This document shows positions 1 through 7,408 of a DNA stretch of 64,000 bases, one piece after another. Position 1 is the first letter of the stretch, and each line of letters opens with the position of its first letter. This DNA comes from Bradyrhizobium murdochi (lineage in GTDB: Bacteria; Pseudomonadota; Alphaproteobacteria; Rhizobiales; Xanthobacteraceae): the NCBI RefSeq assembly GCF_000472965.1, contig NZ_AXAU01000002.1, positions 354,751 through 418,750 of the forward strand. Direction: 5' to 3'. A program made the translations under genes and the position numbers. The notes under the pieces are model-generated. The model was not told where the DNA came from. It did no database searches and saw only the letters and a list, made by a program, of their open reading frames with translations.

Positions 1-2
1 AC

Positions 3-77
3 CCCGGCTCGATCTGGCTGCGCAACATCATGCTCGGCATCGGCCGCGAGATGGAGCGCGCGAAAAAGGCGGCGTAG
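3..77 (+). CDS. 3' end of a truncated unidentified gene
   Basis: An open frame enters from the window edge and ends at TAG 75-77, giving about 24 C-terminal residues that finish in REMERAKKAA. A charged, helical tail of this kind is not diagnostic of any family. A palindromic repeat begins three bases after the stop, which fits a real gene end. I do not recognise the protein. Confidence 0.45.
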   Translation, partial: PGSIWLRNIMLGIGREMERAKKAA

Positions 78-79
78 GA

Positions 80-161
80 CGGGCAAAGGCGCGCTTGCGC
101 CGTGCCCACCATCTATCCGCTCGCATGAATGGTGGGCACGCTTCGCTTTGCCCACCCTACG
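80..161. repeat. palindromic intergenic repeat (type A)
   Basis: Inverted arms built around GGGCAAAGGCGC...GTGCCCACC and GGTGGGCAC...TTTGCCCACCC. The same element recurs at 61164-61294 and 63357-63443. It lies between the truncated first gene and the GST gene. Confidence 0.8.
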
Positions 162-170
162 AAACCAAAC

Positions 171-267
171 CCTCATGGTGAGGAGACGCTTAGCGTCGTC
201 TCGAACCATGCGGCTCCGCTGGCGCCATTCATCCTTCGAGACGCGCTTCGCGCTCCTCAGGATGAGG
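171..267. repeat. palindromic intergenic repeat (type B)
   Basis: Inverted arms CCTCAT...GAGGAG and CTCCTCAGGATGAGG enclose a GAGACGC/GCGTCTC-like inner hairpin. It lies just past the 3' end of the GST gene and could act in transcript ending or stability; no function can be read from the sequence. Confidence 0.65.
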
Positions 268-281
268 TCTGGCGTATGAGC

Positions 282-899
282 TTACGCCTTCTCTTCCGCC
301 ATGACCTTCTGCACGGCCGGACGCTCCGACATCCGCTTGCGGTGAGCGATCACCTTGGGCAGCGTCGCAACATCGACACCGTCGCCTTCCAGCCAGAGCC
401 CGATCGTATACAGATAGGGGTCGCAGATCGTGTACTGCTCGCCCATCACCCACGGCCCCTTCAGCATGTCGCGCTCGATCAGCGCAAAGCACGCTGTCAT
501 CGTCTCCGGTACCTTGCGCTTCATGTCGGCGAACGAAGTCTCCTCGGTCGCCCAGCGGGCGCCGCGCATCTTGTGCGCGTGCGCGACATGCACCGTGGAA
601 CAGAGATAGCTGCTGATCGACTGCACTTGCGCGAATGCAAAGGGGTCCTGCGGCACGAGCTTCGCGTCTGGAAAGCTGTGCGCAATGAACGCAAGGATCG
701 CCGGCGTCTCGGTCAGCACCCCATTGTCCGTCACCAGCGTGGGCACCCGACCCTTGGGGTTGATCTTGAGATAGTCCGGACTGTTCTGCTGGTTCTCTTT
801 GAAGTTCAGCCGTTCGGCGCTGTAGGGCGCGCCAACCTCTTCCAGCGTGATATGCGAAGCGAGCGCGCAGGTGCCAGGGGCGTAGTAGAGCTTGAACAT
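282..899 (-). CDS. glutathione S-transferase family protein
   Basis: 205 residues when started at MFKLYYAPGT; an in-frame ATG four codons upstream (911) is the alternative. The N-terminal thioredoxin-like domain (1-80) carries YYAPGTCAL, with the cysteine typical of bacterial beta-class enzymes, the cis-proline loop GRVPTL, and a glutathione-contact motif TETPAIL. An all-helical C-terminal domain follows. The family conjugates or reduces electrophiles with glutathione in the cytoplasm; the substrate is unknown. It is the last gene of a minus-strand run XRE regulator, SnoaL-like protein, GST, 83 bases after its neighbour, so co-expression in a detoxification or secondary-metabolism role is plausible but inferred. 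Confidence 0.9.
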   Translation of the reverse strand: MFKLYYAPGTCALASHITLEEVGAPYSAERLNFKENQQNSPDYLKINPKGRVPTLVTDNGVLTETPAILAFIAHSFPDAKLVPQDPFAFAQVQSISSYLCSTVHVAHAHKMRGARWATEETSFADMKRKVPETMTACFALIERDMLKGPWVMGEQYTICDPYLYTIGLWLEGDGVDVATLPKVIAHRKRMSERPAVQKVMAEEKA

Positions 900-982
900 G
901 GCGGTCCTCATGAGGAAAGCCGGACGTTAACGGCATGCCCCCGCGCCGTCCATCCCCGGTGGGTGGAGTACCCGCTCGCGGT

Positions 983-1459
983 TCAACTCGGTCGCGGCTG
1001 AAGCGTTCCCTCAATATAGACGCTGACGATGGTATCGTCGGCGGGATAATGCTCGGGCGCCACCGCCGTGAGCTGGGCCTGGATGCATTTCCACGCGCCG
1101 TTCTCGAACAGATAGGTGTCGGTGTACGTGGTCATGCCCGTCACTTCATTGCCATCGCGGCGGCGGGTGTGCTTGCTGGTGGAACGCACAAGCGCCACGT
1201 CTCCGACCACGGTGATGAGTTCATCCCGGACGTCCCAATAGACGATCACCTTTGGGTCAAAGGCCGTCGCCCAATATTTGAGATAAGTCGCGCGATCCCA
1301 TCGCTGGCCTGTCGGCCAGATGTTGATGAAACGCGGGTGAAGAATGGCGTCGTGCGAAGCCACGTCGCAGGTGACGAAATTATGGATGAAGCGGGCGTTC
1401 AGCGCGCGCAGTTCGTCCATCGTCGCGGCCGATTGATGATCACGCAGGGCATGTTGCAT
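983..1459 (-). CDS. SnoaL-like (NTF2-fold) protein
   Basis: 158 residues from MQHALRDHQS. The reading frame stays open further upstream, but this ATG leaves only a 20-base overlap with the preceding regulator gene. The pattern is NTF2/SnoaL: an N-terminal helix, HDAILHPRFINIWPTG, WDRATYLKYW, then a beta sheet ending in LFENGAWKCIQAQLT, as in DUF4440-type proteins. Such folds serve as small cyclases, isomerases or ligand binders, and no specific catalytic set can be assigned here. The overlap with the regulator implies one transcript. Confidence 0.82.
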   Translation of the reverse strand: MQHALRDHQSAATMDELRALNARFIHNFVTCDVASHDAILHPRFINIWPTGQRWDRATYLKYWATAFDPKVIVYWDVRDELITVVGDVALVRSTSKHTRRRDGNEVTGMTTYTDTYLFENGAWKCIQAQLTAVAPEHYPADDTIVSVYIEGTLQPRPS

Positions 1460-2300
1460 CTCGATCTCCCGGAGTTTGAAGGGCCATCTGGCGCGCCTTC
1501 TCGGCGGTCGCATTATCAGCCGGGAAGAAGCATTCGATCTTGATCTGCTGCAGCGCCGCGTCCATCGGCATTGCCAGCGTCGTGAAGGTGGAAAAGAAGG
1601 CCAAGCGATATTCGCCCTTGGCGAGCTGCATCGTCATGACCGGTGATGCCGCCTGCGGATGACGCGGCAGCCGCCATTCGGCCGACAGGCCGGGATAGGC
1701 CATGATTTCATCAAGCAGTTGCGCCGCGGCCCGGCTGCCTTGCGCGACGTCGCGATGCAGAATCTGGATCAACTGCCGCGCGAACTCGTCCCAGTTCACC
1801 ATGAACTGCCGCAGGCCCTTTGGATGAAAAACAACATGCATGGCATTGTCCGCAAGACCGTTTTCCAACTCGTATGAATCGCGAAACACCCTGAGCAGGC
1901 GCGCCGAAGCCTGATTGCGGATGCGAACGTCCCAGTGCCCGTCGATTACGATCGCCGGATACGGCTCCTGTTGCCGGAGAATGAAATCCAGCGCCTGCCG
2001 CACCGGCTGCAGATTTTCGGCCGCCAGCCCCTTGTTGCCATAGGGCGGCACGAAACCCGCGGCGACATGCAGGGCATTGCGCTCCTCCAGCGGCAGGTCG
2101 AGTGCGCTGCCGAGTAGCTGCACCATCTCGCGGCTCGGCTGCGACCGGCCGGTCTCCAGAAAGCATAGATGCCGGGCCGACACGTTTGCGTCCGCCGCCA
2201 GTTCGATCTGGGTCAGCCGGCGAACGCTGCGCCAGTGCTTCAGCAGGCGGCTGAAATGTCCAGCCGGGATTTCGTGCGAGTTCGTGTCTGAAACACCCAT
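1440..2300 (-). CDS. XRE-family regulator with MmyB-like ligand-binding domain
   Basis: 286 residues. Residues about 15-75 form an XRE helix-turn-helix (LTQIELAADANVSARHLCFLE, shown here only as the start of recognition helices 2-3; next comes GRSQPS). From about 100 on it matches the MmyB-like pattern, with PYPAIVIDGHWDVRIRN. MmyB-type regulators are thought to bind small or lipid-like ligands through this C-terminal domain. It is divergent, with a 114-base gap, from a SnoaL-like gene and a flavin monooxygenase, and its own operon carries another SnoaL-like gene and a GST. Local control of both arms is therefore the likely job. The ligand is unknown. Confidence 0.87.
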   Translation of the reverse strand: MGVSDTNSHEIPAGHFSRLLKHWRSVRRLTQIELAADANVSARHLCFLETGRSQPSREMVQLLGSALDLPLEERNALHVAAGFVPPYGNKGLAAENLQPVRQALDFILRQQEPYPAIVIDGHWDVRIRNQASARLLRVFRDSYELENGLADNAMHVVFHPKGLRQFMVNWDEFARQLIQILHRDVAQGSRAAAQLLDEIMAYPGLSAEWRLPRHPQAASPVMTMQLAKGEYRLAFFSTFTTLAMPMDAALQQIKIECFFPADNATAEKARQMALQTPGDRDATCPA

Positions 2301-2414
2301 GCCAACAATCTAGAGCATCGCATCAGGACGGCAATTACCTCTGATGTAAGTGACGAGCTCCGCAATTCCTTGCAAAGTGAACCCCATGGGGAGAGAAGTT
2401 GAAGGACAGCATTG

Positions 2415-2789
2415 ATGGACAAAAGCGCAATCGCGAAAACCCTGACGCAATATATGGCGGCATGGAACGAGCCGGACGATGCGGCCAGACGCGCCCTGCT
2501 CGCGCAATGCTGGAGCGACAGCGGCGTCTATCTCGATCCGAACGTCTCGCTGGCCGGACGCGACGCGTTGGCGGAGAAGATCGGCGAGGTGCTGGCCAGC
2601 CGGCCTGGCGCGCGGCTGGAGTTCATGAGCGGTATCGATATCCATCACAACGTGGTTCGCTTTCTTTGGCGGCTGGTGCGCGCGGACGGAACCTACGGCG
2701 ATATTTCAATCGACTTCGGCGAAATTGGCCCCGATGGCCGGCTGGTCAAGATCGTCGGGTTCTTCGGGCCGGCCCCTCCTCTGCCATAA
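2415..2789 (+). CDS. SnoaL-like (NTF2-fold) protein
   Basis: 124 residues from ATG at 2415; a GAAGGA ribosome site sits about 9 bases ahead, which favours it over the in-frame TTG at 2412. The pattern is SnoaL: YMAAWNEPDD, AQCWSDSGVYLDPN, then a sheet ending KIVGFFGPAPPLP. The family comprises polyketide cyclases and small-molecule isomerases. It is the first gene of a plus-strand pair with the flavin monooxygenase 94 bases downstream and is divergent from the XRE regulator. A second NTF2-like protein lies across the divergent promoter, with little obvious sequence likeness. Confidence 0.82.
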   Translation: MDKSAIAKTLTQYMAAWNEPDDAARRALLAQCWSDSGVYLDPNVSLAGRDALAEKIGEVLASRPGARLEFMSGIDIHHNVVRFLWRLVRADGTYGDISIDFGEIGPDGRLVKIVGFFGPAPPLP

Positions 2790-2883
2790 ACCTCAGGGGC
2801 TGCGAGGGACATCCGACGGGCCTTCGCAGTTGCCCCCTGCCGCCCCTCATGCCATGACGCCCGGAAAGCAACAGGGGCGTACC

Positions 2884-4170
2884 ATGACTGTTCTCATCGC
2901 GGGCGGCGGTATCGGCGGCCTGACGCTGGCGCTCAGCCTGCATCAGATCGGCGTATCAGCCAAAATTTTCGAGAGCGTGCCCGAACTGCGGCCGCTCGGT
3001 GTCGGCGTCAACGTGCTGCCGCATGCGGTGCGCGAGCTGATCGAGCTCGGCCTACATGATGCGCTTGACGCGGCCGCCGTCCGCACCAAGGAGCTTGCGT
3101 ATTTTTCCAAGCACGGCAAGCCGATCTGGAGCGAGCCGCGCGGCATCGAGGCCGGTTACAAATGGCCGCAATTCTCGATCCATCGCGGCACGCTGCAGCA
3201 GATTTTACTCGATGCTGCCATCGAACGGTTGGGAAGAGAGAACATCCTGACCAGCCATCACCTCTCCGGCTGGTCTGAGACGGAGAATGGCGTCCGCGCC
3301 GAATTCATCGACAAGGCGACCGGCAAATCGAAAGGCGCTCACGATGGCGCGCTGCTGGTCGCGGCCGACGGCATCCATTCGGCGGTTCGGGAGAAGCTCT
3401 ATCCCAACGAAGGCCCGCCGATCTGGAATGGACGCATCCTGTGGCGCGGCATCACCGACAGCGACGCCTTCCTGTCCGGCCGCACCATGATCATGGCCGG
3501 CCACGAGATCCTGAAATTCGTCTGCTATCCGATTTCGAAGCAGGCCGACGGCGCCGGCAAGTTCCGGATCAATTGGGTGGCCGAGCGGCACATGCCGCCG
3601 ACCTACCAGTGGCGGCGCGAGGACTACAACCGCACCGCAAAACTCGAAGAGTTTCTGCCCTGGTTCAAGGACTGGAAGTTCGACTGGCTCGACGTGCCCG
3701 GCCTGATCGAACACTGCCCGCACGCCTACGAATATCCGCTGGTCGATCGCGATCCGATCCCGCAATGGACATTCGGCCGCGTCACGCTGATGGGCGATGC
3801 CGCGCATCCGATGTACCCGATCGGCTCCAACGGTGCGTCGCAGGCAATTCTGGACGCGCGCGTCATCGCCCGCGAGATCCTCGCGAAAGGCGCGACCAGC
3901 GCCGCGTTATCAGCGTATGAAGCCGAGCGCCGCCCCGCCACGACCGACCTCGTGACGCTCAACCGCCGCAACGGCCCCGAGCAGGTGATGCAGATGGTCG
4001 AGGAACGCGCGCCTGATGGCTTTGGTGTCGTCACCGACGTGCTGTCGCAGCAAGAGCTGGAGGACATCGCCGCCAATTACAAGCGCGTTGCCGGCTTCCA
4101 GGTCGAGGGCCTCAACGCTAAGCCGCCGATTGTTCAGATCATGCGGGAAGCGCCGCGGGCTGCGATCTAG
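2884..4170 (+). CDS. FAD-dependent aromatic-hydroxylase-like monooxygenase
   Basis: 428 residues, started at MTVLIAGGGIGG because the Rossmann strand must begin near the N-terminus; the frame is open upstream without a domain. The three class A flavoprotein hydroxylase marks are present: GxGxxG in IAGGGIGGL (residues 5-13), the DG motif (AADGIHSAVR), and the GD motif GDAAHPMYPIGSNGASQA. The family uses NAD(P)H and O2 to hydroxylate aromatic or phenazine-like substrates, and it resembles the salicylate hydroxylase/PhzS group. Pairing with a SnoaL-like gene suggests ring modification. Its 3' end overlaps the convergent thioesterase gene by 32 bases. Confidence 0.9.
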   Translation: MTVLIAGGGIGGLTLALSLHQIGVSAKIFESVPELRPLGVGVNVLPHAVRELIELGLHDALDAAAVRTKELAYFSKHGKPIWSEPRGIEAGYKWPQFSIHRGTLQQILLDAAIERLGRENILTSHHLSGWSETENGVRAEFIDKATGKSKGAHDGALLVAADGIHSAVREKLYPNEGPPIWNGRILWRGITDSDAFLSGRTMIMAGHEILKFVCYPISKQADGAGKFRINWVAERHMPPTYQWRREDYNRTAKLEEFLPWFKDWKFDWLDVPGLIEHCPHAYEYPLVDRDPIPQWTFGRVTLMGDAAHPMYPIGSNGASQAILDARVIAREILAKGATSAALSAYEAERRPATTDLVTLNRRNGPEQVMQMVEERAPDGFGVVTDVLSQQELEDIAANYKRVAGFQVEGLNAKPPIVQIMREAPRAAI

Positions 4171-4591
4171 CCGAGGCAATCGCCTTCGCCGTCTCGACCA
4201 GCCGCGCGCTGGTCGAGGCGGTCGCCAGCAGCGTGCCATCCTCGGCCATCAGCCGTCCCTCGACAAAAGCGACGGTCTTGCCGAGCTGGGTGACTTTCGC
4301 CTCGCCCGTGATCGGCCCTGGCCTCGCCGGCGCCAGAAAATTCACCGTCATGGTGATGGTTGCGGTGTAGAGCCTGCCTTCGGTCATGGCGAACACCGCA
4401 GGCCCCATGGTGTCGTCGAGCATCGCCGAGAGAATGCCGCCCTGCACGAAGCCCGCCGGGTTACAGAAATCCCGCTTGCCGTCGAAGCCGATGCGGATCC
4501 AGCCGTCCTTCGGCCGCGCGTCCAGCAGGCGCCAACCGAGCAGTCTGGAGGATGGCGGCGCGGTGAGATTATCGAGAGCGGTCGCGATCAT
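4139..4591 (-). CDS. PaaI-family hotdog thioesterase
   Basis: 150 residues. The hotdog core shows NPAGFVQGGILSAMLDDTMG (residues about 44-63), matching the PaaI/YdiI pattern HGGxxxxLxDxxxG, with the usual His region read here as VQGGI. The strands TITMTVNFLAPARPG and FVEGRLMAEDGTLLATAS follow. The family hydrolyses acyl-CoA thioesters, often in aromatic breakdown; the substrate is not predictable. It stands alone on the minus strand, 74 bases downstream of mutY, which runs the same way, so read-through from mutY is possible. Confidence 0.87.
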   Translation of the reverse strand: MIATALDNLTAPPSSRLLGWRLLDARPKDGWIRIGFDGKRDFCNPAGFVQGGILSAMLDDTMGPAVFAMTEGRLYTATITMTVNFLAPARPGPITGEAKVTQLGKTVAFVEGRLMAEDGTLLATASTSARLVETAKAIASARSQPAALPA

Positions 4592-4665
4592 GGGAACCTC
4601 CGTGAGGCTCCTTCCTAACGTGGCCCTGCTGCCAGCATGGTGTCAGCAGCGAGCAGCCTCCATCT

Positions 4666-5766
4666 TCAAATGTCCAGCCCGTGGGCAATCGCCTTGCGCA
4701 TCACATTGGGCAACGCCTCGTCGGCAAGCGTTGCAATCGGCACCCACCGCATGCCCGCAGGTGGGCGCGTGCGCGCGGCGACATCGGCGGTGTAGATCAC
4801 GAGTTCGAGCGGAAAATGCGTGAATACGTGAGTGACGACGCCCGCCCGGCGGTGCCAACGCGTCACGCCGTTGACCTCAGGCGCCTGCTTCAGCGCCATC
4901 TTGTCGTCCTGTCCGGCCAGCCAATCTGAGCCCGGCACTTCGGTCATGCCGCCGAGCAGGCCCTTTTCCGCCCGGGTGCGAACGAGGAGTTCATCGCCGC
5001 GGGTGACGATGAAGGCGGCCCCGCGGCGCAGCGTTCCCGCTTTCTTCGGCGCCTTGCGCGGAAAGGTCTCCTGATCGCCGCGCAGGCAAGCGGCGCAATC
5101 ATCATTCAGCGGGCACAGCGCACAAGCGGGCTTCTTTGGCGTGCAGATCGAGGAGCCCAGATCCATCAGCGCTTGCGCGCTGTCGCCCGCACGGGATTCT
5201 CCCAATAGTGTCGATGCCAATTCCTGGATGCGTGGCTTCGCCTGCGGCAATGGCTCCTCGACCGCGTAAAGCCGCGACACCACGCGCTCGATATTGCCGT
5301 CGACCGGCATGGTTCGGGCATCGAACGCGATCGCTGCGATCGCCTTTGCCGTGTAAGGCCCGATCCCGGGCAACTGGCGCAGGCCTTCCTCGGTATCGGG
5401 AAATATCCCGCCATGGTCGCGCAGCACGGCGACCGCACAGGCATGCAGATTGCGTGCGCGCGAATAGTAGCCGAGCCCGGCCCACATCCGCAGCACGTCA
5501 TCCAGCGAGGCGCGACCGAGCGCGGCGACATCGGGCCAGCGCGCCAGAAACTTCTCGAAATACGGCCCGACCGTTTTGACGCCGGTCTGCTGCAGCATGA
5601 TTTCCGACAGCCAGACCCGATACGGATCGGCCCGCTCGCCCGCTGCCGCCCGCCACGGCAAGCGACGGCGATGACGGTCGTACCAGTCGAGCAGCAGCGC
5701 GGGGCGGGAGGCGCTTCCGGCAGGTACTGCCTGTCGCTTGATTTTTGCGGCCGCGGAAGACGTCAT
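4666..5766 (-). CDS. mutY: A/G-specific adenine DNA glycosylase MutY
   Basis: 366 residues. The enzyme removes adenine mispaired with 8-oxoguanine in base-excision repair. Visible marks are the catalytic glutamate in SEIMLQQTG (Glu55), the helix-hairpin-helix LPGIGPYTAKAI (132-143), the catalytic aspartate in VDGNIERV (Asp156), and the 4Fe-4S set Cys208, 215, 218 and 224 in the C-x6-C-x2-C-x5-C spacing. The C-terminal part (about 250-360) is the NUDIX-like 8-oxoG recognition domain. The N-terminal 20 residues are a poorly conserved extension. It is divergent from the DUF721 gene, with a palindromic repeat in the gap. Confidence 0.97.
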   Translation of the reverse strand: MTSSAAAKIKRQAVPAGSASRPALLLDWYDRHRRRLPWRAAAGERADPYRVWLSEIMLQQTGVKTVGPYFEKFLARWPDVAALGRASLDDVLRMWAGLGYYSRARNLHACAVAVLRDHGGIFPDTEEGLRQLPGIGPYTAKAIAAIAFDARTMPVDGNIERVVSRLYAVEEPLPQAKPRIQELASTLLGESRAGDSAQALMDLGSSICTPKKPACALCPLNDDCAACLRGDQETFPRKAPKKAGTLRRGAAFIVTRGDELLVRTRAEKGLLGGMTEVPGSDWLAGQDDKMALKQAPEVNGVTRWHRRAGVVTHVFTHFPLELVIYTADVAARTRPPAGMRWVPIATLADEALPNVMRKAIAHGLDI

Positions 5767-5801
5767 CCACCTACTTTAGTGCCGGAACGCAAAGCTCTCC
5801 A

Positions 5802-5887
5802 CGTCATGCGCGGGCTTGTCCCGGGCATCCACGTCTTTCTTGCGTTGATCCGATACGTGGACGGCCGGGTCAAGCCCGGCCATGACG
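5802..5887. repeat. palindromic intergenic repeat (type C)
   Basis: Outer arms CGTCATG and CATGACG with inner CGGGCTTGTCCCGGGC / GCCGGGTCAAGCCCGGC, plus a central CCACGT/ACGTGG hairpin. It fills most of the divergent mutY/DUF721 gap, so the two promoters must lie in or around it. Confidence 0.75.
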
Positions 5888-5937
5888 AGGTTGCACTGGC
5901 GATTTCTACCGCAATTGGCGCCGTGTTATAGAGCCCC

Positions 5938-6417
5938 ATGTCCAAACCCGGCCCGATCTCGGCGAAACCGCTTTCCGTCCTGCTCAGCGACGTCTTTTCC
6001 GACGCCTATGCCAAGCAGGGATTTGCCGCACGCGAACTGGTGACGCGCTGGGCTGAAATCGCCGGCTCCGAGATCGCCGCCCATTCCGAGCCGCTCAAGA
6101 TGCAATGGCCGCGGCCGGTGGAGGGGCAGCCGCAGGAACCGGCAACCCTGGTGCTGCGGGTGGAGGGTCCGATGGCGCTGGAGATCCAGCATTCGTCCGA
6201 CGTGATCCTGCAACGGGTCAACCGCTTTTTCGGCTGGAGCGCGGTCGGCCGGCTGGCGCTGCGGCAGGCTCCGCTGTCGCGCCGAAATCGCCCCGCGCCG
6301 CGCCGCGCGCCCGACCCGAAATCGGTCGCGAAGGTGGCCGAAACCCTGTCCGCCGTGGAGGATGAGGAACTGCGCGCAGCGCTGGCCCGGCTTGGCGCCT
6401 CGATCAAGCGAAATTGA
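5938..6417 (+). CDS. DUF721 (DciA-like) protein
   Basis: 159 residues. The N-terminal half matches DUF721: AYAKQGFAARELVTRWAEIA followed by strands with LVLRVEGPMALEIQH and the helix VILQRVNRFFG. DciA of this family loads the replicative helicase DnaB in bacteria that lack DnaC; whether the alphaproteobacterial long forms do the same is an inference. The C-terminal third is basic and proline-rich (RRNRPAPRRAPDPKS) and then helical. It is followed 110 bases later by the DsbA-like gene on the same strand. Confidence 0.88.
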   Translation: MSKPGPISAKPLSVLLSDVFSDAYAKQGFAARELVTRWAEIAGSEIAAHSEPLKMQWPRPVEGQPQEPATLVLRVEGPMALEIQHSSDVILQRVNRFFGWSAVGRLALRQAPLSRRNRPAPRRAPDPKSVAKVAETLSAVEDEELRAALARLGASIKRN

Positions 6418-6527
6418 GCCCGCAGCACGGCGCGACCGCCATTGCCACAACTGGCGTTTCAAGCTAGCGAAGGCTTCTTTTTCGCAGTTCTTTCGGGCGT
6501 GAACGCGCCATTCGGGAGCAGACTTTG

Positions 6528-7181
6528 ATGATCAGGCGCCGCGCCTTCACCACCGCTCTCTCGCTGACCGGGCTTGGCCTGCTCGCCGGCTTCTCGCCGC
6601 TGCGCCTGATCACCGATGCGATGGCGCAGAGTCCCGCTGACGTCGCCAAGCCGCAGTCGCTGCCCGACATGGCGCTCGGGCCCGCCAACGCGACCGTGAC
6701 CATCACCGAATACGCCTCGATGACATGCCCGCATTGCGCCGCGTTCGGCGAAAAAGTATTCCCGAAGATCAAGTCGGAATTCATCGACAGCGGCAAGATA
6801 CGCTACGTGTTCCGTGAATTTCCGCTCGACATCAAGGCCGCCGCCGGATCGATGCTGGCCCGTTGCATCGCCAAGGACGACGCCCCGAAATATTTCGCCG
6901 TCATCGATCTCCTGTTCAAGCAGCAGAACGACTGGGTGGTGAAGAATACCACGGAGACGCTGATCCGGATCGGCAAGCAGGCCGGGCTCACGCAAACGCA
7001 GGTCGAGGATTGCCTGAAGGATCAGGCGCTGCTCGACAAGATCGCCGCCGACCAGAAATATGCCGCCGAGGTGCTGAAGGTGCAGTCGACGCCGACCTTC
7101 TTCATCAACGGCGAGATGATCAAGGGCGAGCAGAGCTTCGAGGAGTTCGCAAAGCGCATCAATGCGATGCTGAAGAGCTGA
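6528..7181 (+). CDS. DsbA-like thiol:disulfide oxidoreductase
   Basis: 217 residues from ATG 6528, with GGGAGCA 8-14 bases upstream; TTG 6525 is rejected. The N-terminus MIRRRAFTTALSLTG is an export signal with consecutive arginines that could be a Tat signal, ending near DAMAQ. The mature domain has the redox motif CPHC in SMTCPHCAAFG, the inserted helical domain with Cys in LARCIAK and EDCLKD, and the cis-proline STPTFFINGE. The family forms disulfides in periplasmic proteins. It precedes smc by 227 bases on the same strand, an order I recall from other alphaproteobacteria (recalled, not checked). Confidence 0.9.
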   Translation: MIRRRAFTTALSLTGLGLLAGFSPLRLITDAMAQSPADVAKPQSLPDMALGPANATVTITEYASMTCPHCAAFGEKVFPKIKSEFIDSGKIRYVFREFPLDIKAAAGSMLARCIAKDDAPKYFAVIDLLFKQQNDWVVKNTTETLIRIGKQAGLTQTQVEDCLKDQALLDKIAADQKYAAEVLKVQSTPTFFINGEMIKGEQSFEEFAKRINAMLKS

Positions 7182-7408
7182 TTCGCGCGAACCGGATTCA
7201 TTCGCGCTCATAAGTCCAGCAAAAGGCGCCACACAAGCGCCTCAAATCCCTTGGGAAAAGCCCCGCGGGGGCGTTGCTCTCCGGCCTCGGCCTCGCCATT
7301 GTCGCGGCTCATAAGCGCCGCAACGGGCGGCTCATCCACACTGACATTGCCTTCTATGGTATTGTCACGGCAGGGAGATTCGCGCCCGGCCAACAGAGAT
7401 TTGTGTTC

